Below are positions 1 through 7,400 of a DNA stretch of 8,252 bases, piece by piece. The translations under genes were made by a program, and so were the position numbers. The DNA lies in NCBI GenBank assembly GCA_945983195.1, contig CAMFSS010000082.1:1-8252 (forward strand), in the 5' to 3' direction. The stretch is from an uncultured Prevotellaceae bacterium (GTDB lineage Bacteria; Bacteroidota; Bacteroidia; Bacteroidales; Muribaculaceae). The notes beneath the pieces are model-generated. The model searched no databases. It was not told the origin of the DNA and was given only the letters and a program-made list of their open reading frames with translations. Numbering within the stretch: the stretch's first letter is position 1; every line of letters starts with the position of its first letter.

Positions 1-138
1 AAGATTTCTGTTTTTTTAGCGTTAATTATCGCTTCTTTTCAGCTTGCATCAGCAGACATTATCATTCCCGGCGATTCAATCGGTGGTGGAATAGTAGTAG
101 GACCTGGCCCTGATGACGCTGTTTTGCTCCAAGCGTAG
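1..138 (+). CDS. 3' end of a very small secreted peptide (start outside window)
   Basis: Frame 1 is open from the first base to a TAG at 136-138 and gives 45 residues, beginning KISVFLALIIASFQLASA. This reads like a signal peptide missing only its first one or two residues, with a lysine, a hydrophobic core and an ASA-type cleavage site near residue 18. The remaining 27 residues (DIIIPGDSIGGGIVVGPGPD and then DAVLLQA) are rich in Gly, Pro and Asp and contain no Cys. I recognise no family. If the start lies just upstream, the whole product is only about 47 residues. The reading frame does not continue in another phase after the stop, since stops follow quickly in the other frames, so a simple frameshifted longer gene is not evident. 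It could still be the surviving 5' stub of a decayed secreted protein. No terminator is visible before the next promoter. Confidence 0.5.
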   Translation, partial: KISVFLALIIASFQLASADIIIPGDSIGGGIVVGPGPDDAVLLQA

Positions 139-200
139 AGATTAACGCGAGTGTAGTAGAAATACTCAAAATTACAGACTCAAAATAAAACAAAATAATA

Positions 201-208
201 TAAATTTG
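201..208 (+). promoter_or_regulatory. Bacteroidetes-type -7 box upstream of the LRR protein gene
   Basis: TAAATTTG matches the TAnnTTTG -7 consensus of the Bacteroidetes primary sigma factor. It sits 30 bases before the ATG at 239, which predicts a short A-rich leader of about 25 bases. No clear TTG-type -33 element lies 19-21 bases upstream; that region instead holds two copies of ACTCAAAAT (164-172 and 178-186). The box overlaps the in-frame TTG at 206, which argues against using that TTG as the start codon. Confidence 0.6.
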
Positions 209-238
209 TCGGCAACCGACATTAAAAACACATTGAAA

Positions 239-1633
239 ATGAAGAAGATTTTTACACTTTTGGCACTGATGGTAGCGATAGCTGCATCAGCCGATTTCAG
301 AACTATTGATCTTGATGACAACTTGGACGGGAGGGAAATTCTAAAGACTGACACCATGACGCTCGATTCCCTGAAAGTGAAAGGCTACCTTAATCATCAT
401 AATCTATATTTCATCAGTTGGATGACAAACCGTAAGCTGGAGTACATTGACCTCTCGGAGTGCACTCTGCAAAATAATGAGATTCCGAATGAGGGGCTGA
501 ATCCTACAATTTTTGTATATAACACCACTACCGGACTCTATTATTCTCAGCTCAAAGAGGTGAAATTTCCGGCTACATTGAAGTCGATAGGTGACTGGGC
601 AATGGCAGCCACACGGCTTGAAAAAATAGATATTCCGGAATCGGTGGACTATATCGGTGCCGGAGCTTTCCACTCATGCAAGCATCTTACAGGCGCAGTG
701 AATTTGCCGGAAGGACTGACTACAATAGCGCCCGGACTCCTGTATTACTGTCCGTATGTGGAAAGTGTAAGCCTTCCGTCAACAACGGAGGTGATAGGAT
801 CTGATGCCTTGGGAGGATTGATTTTTCTGCATGAAATCAACATGCCGTCGGGTCTGAGAGAAATTGGCGTACAGGGATGCTCCGGCTGGTATGATTTTTA
901 TGGCGACATCGTTATGCCTGCTACTCTTGAAAAAATGGATTATTTCGCATTTCGCTGTTCAAGGCTAAACAGCCTGAAATTTGAGGCAGACAGCAAGCTG
1001 AAAGTAATTCCAAATGAGGCTTTCCGATCAAGCTACATAAAAGAGTTGTCGCTCCCCGACCATCTGGAAACAATAAGCAGCTATGCTTTCAGCGATTGCC
1101 GATTTACGGAAGTGGAGTTCCCTTCAACGCTAACTAAAATATCGGAATGGGCATTTGGTCAATGTGATTACTTGAACATGATAGTGCTGAATGAGAACCT
1201 CAAGCAGATAGGCAACTATGCGTTTGGATATTGCCCTAATCTGACTGATGTGTATGTTAAAGCTACAATTACGCCTGAGATATGCAAAAGCACATTTGAC
1301 AACCCGGAACTGATGAAACTGTATGTGCCGGTGGGGGCGCGTGAGGCTTATGCTGCTGCGGAGTACTGGAAGGACTTCGGGGAGATTGTAGAGGTTGAGG
1401 AGTTTCCGAGCGCGGGGCGTGAGGCGGTGATTGCCGCGAGTGAGGCTGTCAGGGCTTTCGGAGCGTGCGGAGCGGCTGTGATTGAGGGTGACGGCTGCGG
1501 ATACTCGATTTACGCCGCTGACGGACGTATGGTGGCTGCCGGAACTGCCAATGGCCGCACTGAGGTGGCTCTGCCTCGCGGAATCTACATCATCGACACC
1601 ACTGGCCGAGCATACCGCATCGCAGTGAGATAG
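239..1633 (+). CDS. BspA-like leucine-rich-repeat surface protein with type IX-like C-terminal tail
   Basis: Predicted secreted protein of 464 residues. Residues 1-18 form a signal peptide (MKKIFTLLALMVAIAASA). From about residue 105 to 385 there are some ten or eleven 22-24-residue repeats of the BspA/LRR_5 type, following the pattern L..I.LP..L..I...AF..C; examples are LPDHLETISSYAFSDC and LNENLKQIGNYAFGYC. The block closes with LYVPVGAREAYAAAEYW, a typical end of this repeat family. Residues about 415-464 (GYSIYAADGRMV, then LPRGIYIIDTTGRAYRIAVR) resemble the Por secretion tail that directs proteins through the type IX system. The family includes surface proteins that bind host or bacterial partners, but the ligand here cannot be told. 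I chose the ATG at 239 because it begins the signal peptide directly and the earlier in-frame TTG lies inside the -7 box. GC rises from about 42% to 62% near base 1321, so the tail is compositionally distinct. Confidence 0.92.
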   Translation: MKKIFTLLALMVAIAASADFRTIDLDDNLDGREILKTDTMTLDSLKVKGYLNHHNLYFISWMTNRKLEYIDLSECTLQNNEIPNEGLNPTIFVYNTTTGLYYSQLKEVKFPATLKSIGDWAMAATRLEKIDIPESVDYIGAGAFHSCKHLTGAVNLPEGLTTIAPGLLYYCPYVESVSLPSTTEVIGSDALGGLIFLHEINMPSGLREIGVQGCSGWYDFYGDIVMPATLEKMDYFAFRCSRLNSLKFEADSKLKVIPNEAFRSSYIKELSLPDHLETISSYAFSDCRFTEVEFPSTLTKISEWAFGQCDYLNMIVLNENLKQIGNYAFGYCPNLTDVYVKATITPEICKSTFDNPELMKLYVPVGAREAYAAAEYWKDFGEIVEVEEFPSAGREAVIAASEAVRAFGACGAAVIEGDGCGYSIYAADGRMVAAGTANGRTEVALPRGIYIIDTTGRAYRIAVR

Positions 1634-1642
1634 AAATTTTTG

Positions 1643-1679
1643 CCCCACGCAGAATGCGCGGAATGCGCGGAATTTTTTT
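1643..1679 (+). terminator. possible weak terminator after the LRR gene
   Basis: Just after the stop codon, CGCA-GAA-TGCG (1648-1658) or the alternative GCGC-GGAAT-GCGC (1656-1668) can form a short GC stem. It is followed by AA and seven T residues at 1673-1679. The stems are only 4-5 bp, so this is a weak candidate. The same stretch holds a tandem copy of GAATGCGCG (1652-1660 and 1661-1669). Confidence 0.35.
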
Positions 1680-1832
1680 GAAAATCGGGCACAAAATCGC
1701 GCAGAAAGTGTTTTGTGTGGGTGGTGTTCATGGAAATAATGTTTTTTGGTGGATTAGCGCGTGGAATGGTGGTGGAATGGTGGATACCATAATCGCGTAT
1801 CTACGACACGCTTTCCGCTTTTATGACCGTTA

Positions 1833-1871
1833 CCCCACACAGCCAGTACCTCCGGCACTGACTGTGTGGGG
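1833..1871. repeat. strong 15-bp inverted repeat (hairpin)
   Basis: CCCCACACAGCCAGT at 1833-1847 pairs with ACTGACTGTGTGGGG at 1857-1871 with a single mismatch and a 9-base loop. It is the strongest stem-loop in the window. No T run follows on either strand, so it is not a standard intrinsic terminator. Confidence 0.75.
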
Positions 1872-1883
1872 CTTCCCATAATC

Positions 1884-1900
1884 GTGCCTCTCCGAGGCAC
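1884..1900. repeat. perfect 7-bp hairpin with 3-base loop
   Basis: GTGCCTC-TCC-GAGGCAC is a compact perfect stem 12 bases after the previous hairpin. The second arm overlaps the first copy of the GCACCGCCCGC direct repeat (1897-1907), so the hairpins and direct repeats appear to be parts of one element. Confidence 0.65.
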
Positions 1901-2054
1901 CGCCCGCTCCACTAGCACCGGATGGCAGCAAGCGGCAGTAGGGGCACCGCCCGCGCCGGGTGGCGGTGTGGGTGGGGAGGAATCTATTTTCTATTTTTTG
2001 ATAATTTGTGAATTATTTAGGGTGGAAAAGGTATCTGTTTTGCAAGAAATTTGC

Positions 2055-2062
2055 TACTTTTG
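2055..2062 (+). promoter_or_regulatory. Bacteroidetes-type -7 box upstream of the glycosyltransferase gene
   Basis: TACTTTTG fits TAnnTTTG and lies 43 bases before the ATG at 2106, in an AT-rich stretch that follows the GC-rich element. A TTTTG at 2038-2042 is too close (12-base spacer) to be a proper -33 box, so only the -7 half is convincing. It probably drives the glycosyltransferase and pyrC together. Confidence 0.6.
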
Positions 2063-2105
2063 TGCATAAAACTGCATTCGACTAATTTAATTCATCAATA
2101 GCTCT

Positions 2106-2870
2106 ATGTCACAGGCTGCCAAAAGGGATAGTCTTGTTATTATTCCTACTTACAACGAGAAGGAGAACATTGCCAACATAATCAAGGTGGTAATCGGTTT
2201 GCCGCACGAATTCGACGTGCTCGTAATCGACGACAATTCACCCGACGGCACGGCATTCATTGTGCAAGGGCTTATGCAGGAATTTCCCGAGCGTGTGCAT
2301 CTGGTGCAGCGTGAGGGCAAATTAGGGCTTGGCACTGCCTACATTGCCGGATTCAAGTGGGCTCTTGAACGCCATTACCAATATATCATCGAAATGGACG
2401 CCGACTTCTCCCACAATCCCAACGACCTCATTCCCCTGCGTGCGGCATGCGCTGACGATGGGGCTGACGTGTCGGTAGGCTCACGCTACATCACGGGCGT
2501 GAATGTGGTCAACTGGCCAATGGGACGCGTGATAATGTCGTACTACGCAAGTGCTTACGTGCGCATAGTCACAGGAATGAAGGTGCGCGACACAACGGCG
2601 GGATTCGTGTGCTACACACGCCGCGTGCTTGAAGCCATCAATCTCGACCGTGTGGAATTCAAGGGCTACGCATTCCAGATTGAAATGAAATTCACAGCCT
2701 ACAAGCTCGGTTTCACCATCAAAGAGGTGCCGATTATCTTCGTGAACCGCGTGCTCGGCACGAGCAAGATGAACACAAGCATTTTCGGCGAAGCTGTATT
2801 CGGTGTAATCAAGCTGAAAGTGTGGAGCTGGTTTCGCAAGTACGACAAACGCGCTGAGCTAAAATCCTGA
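2106..2870 (+). CDS. polyprenol-phosphate mannosyltransferase (DPM1-like, GT2 family)
   Basis: A 254-residue single-domain family 2 glycosyltransferase of the dolichol-phosphate mannose synthase type. The expected reaction moves mannose, or possibly another hexose, from a nucleotide sugar to a polyprenyl phosphate at the inner face of the cytoplasmic membrane, supplying a lipid-linked donor for envelope glycans. Visible signatures are VIIPTYNEKENI at residues 11-22, the nucleotide-binding IDDNSPDGT (41-49), the metal-binding DAD (98-100) in MDADFSHNP, GSRY (125-128), DTTAGF (162-167) and the FVNRVLGTSKM segment (212-222), all typical of DPM1 homologues. It has no C-terminal membrane domain, so it resembles the short soluble or peripheral form. 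The ATG at 2106 gives four residues before the conserved core and needs no extension; no Shine-Dalgarno is seen. pyrC follows after 98 bases with no terminator. The exact sugar is not determinable. Confidence 0.92.
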   Translation: MSQAAKRDSLVIIPTYNEKENIANIIKVVIGLPHEFDVLVIDDNSPDGTAFIVQGLMQEFPERVHLVQREGKLGLGTAYIAGFKWALERHYQYIIEMDADFSHNPNDLIPLRAACADDGADVSVGSRYITGVNVVNWPMGRVIMSYYASAYVRIVTGMKVRDTTAGFVCYTRRVLEAINLDRVEFKGYAFQIEMKFTAYKLGFTIKEVPIIFVNRVLGTSKMNTSIFGEAVFGVIKLKVWSWFRKYDKRAELKS

Positions 2871-2968
2871 TAGTCAGAGGCACAAACCGCGACAATCATA
2901 TCTACAGCAACTTGATGCTTCGTGACTCGGCAGAACTCATATAACTGACAATTTCCATCTGTTTCTAT

Positions 2969-4345
2969 ATGCGACAAATTCTATTCAATGCCAATATTGT
3001 GAATGAAGGCAGGCAGTTTGCAGGCTATGTGATAATCGAAGGTGACAAGATTGCCGAAGTGGCACAAGGTGCTCCTACTGAGGCTGTTATGGAGTCGTGT
3101 GAACGCGTCGAAGACCTCAGTGGAGCCATGATTCTACCGGGTGTAATTGATGACCAGGTGCATTTTCGGGAGCCGGGATTGACACACAAAGCCGACATTG
3201 CGAGCGAAAGCCGCGCTGCAGTGGCAGGAGGCGTGACTTCCTTTATGGACATGCCGAATACCGTTCCACAAACCACTGATACTGAGGCACTTGAGTGGAA
3301 ATTTACGAGAGCCGGGGAGACTTCGGTGGCTAACTACAGTTTCAGCATAGGGGCTACCAACGAGAATATCGAGTTGCTTAAAGGGTTGGATTACAGCAGA
3401 ATATGCGGAGTCAAGGCATTCCTCGGCTCATCGACGGGAAATATGCTCGTAGACGACAAAACGGCTCTAGAGCACCTTTTCAGCGCGATTCCGGCGATAA
3501 TTTCGATACACTCTGAAGATGAGGCAATTATACGCGCAAACCGCGAATGGTACGTATCAGAGCGGGGTGACGACCTTCCGGTGGAATTCCATCCGCTAAT
3601 ACGCTCAGCCGAAGCCTGTTACGAATCGACGGCACGCGCTGTGGAGCTTGCATCGCGGTGTGGCACGCGTCTGCACGTGTTTCACGTCTCAACAGCCCGC
3701 GAGCTGACGCTCTTCAGCGACCAACCGCTTGAAGACAAGCGCATTACCGCGGAGGTGTGCGTGCACCACCTGTGGTTTAGCGACCGGGATTACGCGCGCC
3801 TCGGAAACCGCATAAAATGCAACCCCGCAATCAAGACGCTTGCCGACCGCGATGCACTGCGCGATGCACTGCTGACGGGCCGCCTCGATGTGGTGGCAAC
3901 CGACCACGCGCCGCACTTGCTCAGCGAAAAAGTGGGCAACTGCCTCAAGGCGGCTTCGGGAATGCCACTTGTGCAATTCTCGCTTGTGGCGATGCTTGAA
4001 ATGGCACGCGAGGGAGTCTTCAGCACCGAATTGGTGGTGGAGAAGATGTGCCACGCGCCTGCCAAGCTCTACCGCATCGACCGCCGAGGCTTCATACGCC
4101 CCGGTTACTACGCCGACCTCGCCATAGTGCGCGAAAATCCGGCCGGACACACCATAACGGCTGACGATGTGCTCTCGAAGTGCGGCTGGTCGCCATTCGA
4201 AGGCACAACGATGCACTACCACGTGGAGCGCACCTACGTGAACGGCACTGAAGCGTATCGAGCCGGAGAAAGCGGCTCGCCCGAATTCCTCCGCGGAAGC
4301 ATCACGCCCAGCCCCTGCGGCCGACGGCTGCTCTTCAATGTGTAG
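2969..4345 (+). CDS. pyrC: dihydroorotase
   Basis: A 458-residue cytoplasmic amidohydrolase that cyclises N-carbamoyl-L-aspartate to dihydroorotate, the third step of pyrimidine synthesis. Family features in order: LPGVIDDQVHFREPG at residues 56-70, MDMPNT (93-98), the candidate carboxylated lysine K149 in GVKAFLGSSTGN, metal-ligand candidates H181 (SIHSED) and H239 (LHVFHVS), catalytic D312 in ATDHAPH, and the closing amidohydrolase stretch RRGFIRPGYYADLAIV (372-387). The HLWFSD, KCNPAIK and CGWSPFEG segments also fit the long class I-like form. Where many class I enzymes have DxHxH, this protein has Q63 followed by H65. I recall the same DDQVHFREPG form in other Bacteroidetes enzymes, so it is probably lineage-typical and not a defect. 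The ATG at 2969 starts directly at the first beta strand. The gap after the glycosyltransferase (2871-2968) shows no promoter box or terminator, suggesting co-transcription. Confidence 0.96.
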   Translation: MRQILFNANIVNEGRQFAGYVIIEGDKIAEVAQGAPTEAVMESCERVEDLSGAMILPGVIDDQVHFREPGLTHKADIASESRAAVAGGVTSFMDMPNTVPQTTDTEALEWKFTRAGETSVANYSFSIGATNENIELLKGLDYSRICGVKAFLGSSTGNMLVDDKTALEHLFSAIPAIISIHSEDEAIIRANREWYVSERGDDLPVEFHPLIRSAEACYESTARAVELASRCGTRLHVFHVSTARELTLFSDQPLEDKRITAEVCVHHLWFSDRDYARLGNRIKCNPAIKTLADRDALRDALLTGRLDVVATDHAPHLLSEKVGNCLKAASGMPLVQFSLVAMLEMAREGVFSTELVVEKMCHAPAKLYRIDRRGFIRPGYYADLAIVRENPAGHTITADDVLSKCGWSPFEGTTMHYHVERTYVNGTEAYRAGESGSPEFLRGSITPSPCGRRLLFNV

Positions 4346-4367
4346 AAATGGCGGTGTGAAATAAAAA

Positions 4368-4420
4368 AGTTTTCATCATAGCGCTTCATGACCGATTGGG
4401 ATAATATTTCGATGAAAATT
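4368..4420. promoter_or_regulatory. inverted repeat in the pyrC-porU gap
   Basis: TTTTCATC at 4370-4377 is mirrored by GATGAAAA at 4411-4418, a perfect 8-bp inverted repeat with 33 bases between the arms. One G-T and one A-T pair extend it outward. It sits 37 bases before the chosen porU start. It could be an operator-like site or a loose hairpin; there is no T run to make it a terminator. No perfect TAnnTTTG box is found between pyrC and porU. Confidence 0.3.
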
Positions 4421-4454
4421 GCGTTATTTAGTAGTAATAATATATACTTTCGAA

Positions 4455-7400
4455 ATGACGCAAATCACCAAGCATAACAATATATTGACTACGCAATTGG
4501 CAAAGCTGACGGCTGTGATAAAAGCAGCCGGGCTGCGGTGCGTGGCTGTGTCGGCAGTTGCGATTATGGCTATGGCACTTTTTCCGCTCAGAGCATTGGC
4601 ACTCAGCCCTGATTCTTACACCACCGAGTCGAAACTGTCGACCGGAAAATGGGTGAAAGTGAAGGTGAGCGAAAGCGGACTGTATGCCATCACATCAGCC
4701 ACAGCCAAGGAATGGGGCTTCAGCGACTTGAGCCGCGTGAAGGTGTTCGGCTACGGCGGTGCCCCTATCAACACCCTGCTCAACAACGACCAGATTGACG
4801 ACCTGCCGCAAGTGCCCACATATCGCACAGAGGGCAGGATAGTGTTCTACGCACAAGGACCTACCACATGGAGCACAACCAAAAACTCAGACATGAACTT
4901 CGTGCAAGTGCAGCACACATACACCACAGCAGGCTACTACCTGATTACCGACCGCGAGGACATAACGCCGCAGGAGATGACGCGGCTGAACACACCGCTC
5001 TCGACATCGGGCGAGGAGGTGACATCGTTCACCGAGCGTCTTTTCCACGAGCAGGAGCTGTATTCGCCGGGAGAAACCGGCAACTATCTGCTCGGCGAAG
5101 ATTTCCGCTTCACAAGCACACAGACATTCAAATTCACGCTGCCGGGGCGAGTTGAGGGCAGCCCGGTGAAGGTGCTGACGTCGTTTGCAGCCAAAGCCAC
5201 GGGATCGGCAGCATCGCTGCTGACATTCAAGTGCAACGGCACCCAGCTCGAAAGCAGCACAACAGACAGGATAGCTGCGGTATCAAGCTCCGACAACTAT
5301 ACCCACTGCAAACTCACCAACACCGTGAAGACCCCCGACTTCGACGGCGAGAACCTTGAATGGACAATCACATTCACCAACTCCGGCACAGTGCTCAACA
5401 TGGCACGCCTCGACTATATCACAGTGAACTATGAGCGCAGTCTGACAGCCACAGGCACAGATTTTCCATTCCGCTACATCGGAAACACTGATGTGGTGCT
5501 GCGCCTTGCCAATGCAACGGCAAACACAGTGGTGATTGACGTGACCAACACCGGCAATCCGCAAATTGCCGCCGAAGGGTCGAGCGGCTCAACCGAGGTG
5601 CTTCTGACTCCTGCTTCAAGCGGACCGAGGGAATACCGCGCCTATAGCGGCGAATCGCTCCCCTCGCCCACCCTTGCCGGCACCGTAGCGACGCAGAACC
5701 TGCACGGAGCCTCAACTCCCGACCTGATAATCATATCGCCAACCGAATTCACCACGCAAGCACAGCGCATCGCATCGCTGCACGAGAGCATGGACTCAAT
5801 GCGTGTGACAGTGATCGACCCGGAGAAAATCTACAATGAATTCTCATCGGGAACGCCCGACATTATGGCATTCCGCAAGATGGCAAAAATGTTCTACGAC
5901 CGCGGCACCGACACTGAGGGTCATCATCTGCAACATGTTTTGCTGTTTGGCCGCGCCTCTTACGACAACCGCCGCATATCGCAAAGCGCGCAAGGCAACA
6001 GATACCCAATTCTGCCAATGTGGGAAACGCAAGTGGGTGACTACGACAACACATCCTACGGCACCGACGACTTCATAGCCGTGCTCAACGACGGTTCATC
6101 GGAGAACACCCTCTCAGATGCACGCTTCAGCACTTTCTGCATAGGTGTGGGGCGCATGCCGGTGAAGAGCGAGAGTGAGGCAAAGGAGGTTGTAGACAAG
6201 CTGTACAGCTATGTGACAGGCAAGGACTACGGACCGTGGAAGAACAACATAATAATGATTGCCGACGACGGCGACAACGGCATACACATGAGGCAGTCGG
6301 ACAGTGCCCTCGACAACATGAAGGCAATGGGCGGCGGCAACTTCGTGTATAACCGAATATATCTCGACGCTTTCACGCAAAGCTCCGACGGCTCGGGCAA
6401 CGTGTATCCGGCTGCACGCAAAAAGATGTTCCAACTGCTCGACGACGGAGCCCTGGTGCTTCACTACATAGGACACGCCAACACCGTGAGCTGGACGCAC
6501 GACGGACTGCTCAACAATGTTGACATCAACTCGATGTACTTGAAGCACTATCCGCTCTTCTACACCGCCACCTGCGAATTTACGCGCCACGACGCCAATG
6601 CCACCTCAGGCGGAGAAACACTCTTCCTCAACGGCCGCGGAGGAGCAATAGCACTCATATCGACCATACGCCCCACCTACATCAGCAGCAACGAGATTTT
6701 CACCAACAGCCTCTCGAAAAACCTATTCAAGCGCGATGCAGGCAACCTCTACCGCCGACTTGGCGACATTTACCGCTCGGCGAAGAATGAGTCGGTTTCA
6801 TACAACAATGGCGTGGTGACGAGCTACACCGACAGCAACAAGCTGCGCTACAGCCTCATTGGCGACCCTGCCATGCGTCTTGCCTACCCAAGCTACGAGG
6901 TGCGCTTGGAGTCGATCAACGACATTGCCGTGAGCGACGACAATATGCCCGACTTCAAGGCACGGCAATCAATCACGCTGAAAGGCGCAATCTACGACAC
7001 TGAGGGCAACAAGGCAACCAACTTCAACGGCACAATCATTCCCACGCTGTACGACGCGGAGCAGTCGGTGGAAACCAACGGCAACCAGGCCATCAACGAG
7101 AAGGAGGAGATTGAAAAACACGTCTACCAGGAGCGCGCCATAAAGCTTGCTGTGGCGAAAGACTACGTAACCAACGGCGAATTTTCAGTGAAACTCAATA
7201 TTCCCTCGGAAATAGCAATGCCCGACTCCTACGACAACTATGCCACTGCAATGGTGAACTTCTACGCGTCGAGCGATGACGGACTCGAAGCAAACGGCAA
7301 CAATGAGCAATTCTTCATCTACGGCTTCGACGAAACAGTGGAAATTGACGAGGAGGGTCCGCAGATACAGAAATTCGTACTCAACGGCGACAGCTTCAAC

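Larger units (their letters stand above)
1634..1985. repeat. GC-rich hairpin cluster, possible dispersed intergenic repeat element
   Basis: No convincing gene lies here; the short open frames across it lack any protein-like character. The stretch is dense in symmetry. A 15-bp stem with one mismatch lies at 1833-1847/1857-1871 (loop 1848-1856). A perfect 7-bp stem GTGCCTC/GAGGCAC is at 1884-1900 with a 3-base loop. CACCGCC/GGCGGTG pairs at 1945-1951/1962-1968. CACAAAA/TTTTGTG pairs at 1690-1696/1711-1717. Direct repeats are CCATAATCG (1787-1795 and 1876-1884), GCACCGCCCGC (1897-1907 and 1944-1954) and a tandem GTGGAATGGTG (1761-1771 and 1772-1782). The form resembles the hairpin-rich intergenic repeats seen in Bacteroidales genomes, but copy number cannot be known from one window. 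No transposase gene and no clear terminal inverted repeats are present. Confidence 0.5.

Noticed and set aside
206..238. TTG at 206 as the start of the LRR protein
   Set aside because: It falls inside the -7 promoter box, so it would not be on the transcript; the ATG at 239 begins a standard signal peptide.
1130..1648. 172-codon open frame on the - strand opposite the LRR gene
   Set aside because: It lies antisense to a well-supported gene, is rich in Ser, Arg and His as expected of a shadow frame, and has no recognisable domain.
1654..2069. Two overlapping rightward open frames (75 and 67 codons) in the gap before the glycosyltransferase gene
   Set aside because: They run through hairpins and direct repeats, have no recognisable protein pattern or start context, and the second runs through the promoter region of the next gene.
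2871..2968. Possible promoter or terminator between the glycosyltransferase gene and pyrC
   Set aside because: No TAnnTTTG box, no stable stem and no T run are seen; only a distant AGTCAG/CTGAC pairing, which is not convincing.
3689..4222. 177-codon open frame on the - strand opposite pyrC
   Set aside because: It is antisense to conserved dihydroorotase coding sequence and its composition is that of a shadow frame in GC-rich DNA.
4445..4452. TACTTTCG as a -7 box for porU
   Set aside because: It matches seven of eight consensus positions but lies only 2 bases before the chosen ATG, so the transcript would begin at or after the start codon; the best TTG (4419-4421) is also too far, with a 23-base spacer.
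4419..4454. TTG at 4419 as the start of porU
   Set aside because: It would add 12 hydrophobic residues ahead of an already long signal-peptide n-region; the ATG at 4455 gives a complete signal peptide and is the more common start codon.
6114..6590. 158-codon open frame on the - strand opposite porU
   Set aside because: It overlaps the conserved catalytic region of the peptidase, and its Val/His/Ala-rich translation fits the reverse complement of that gene.
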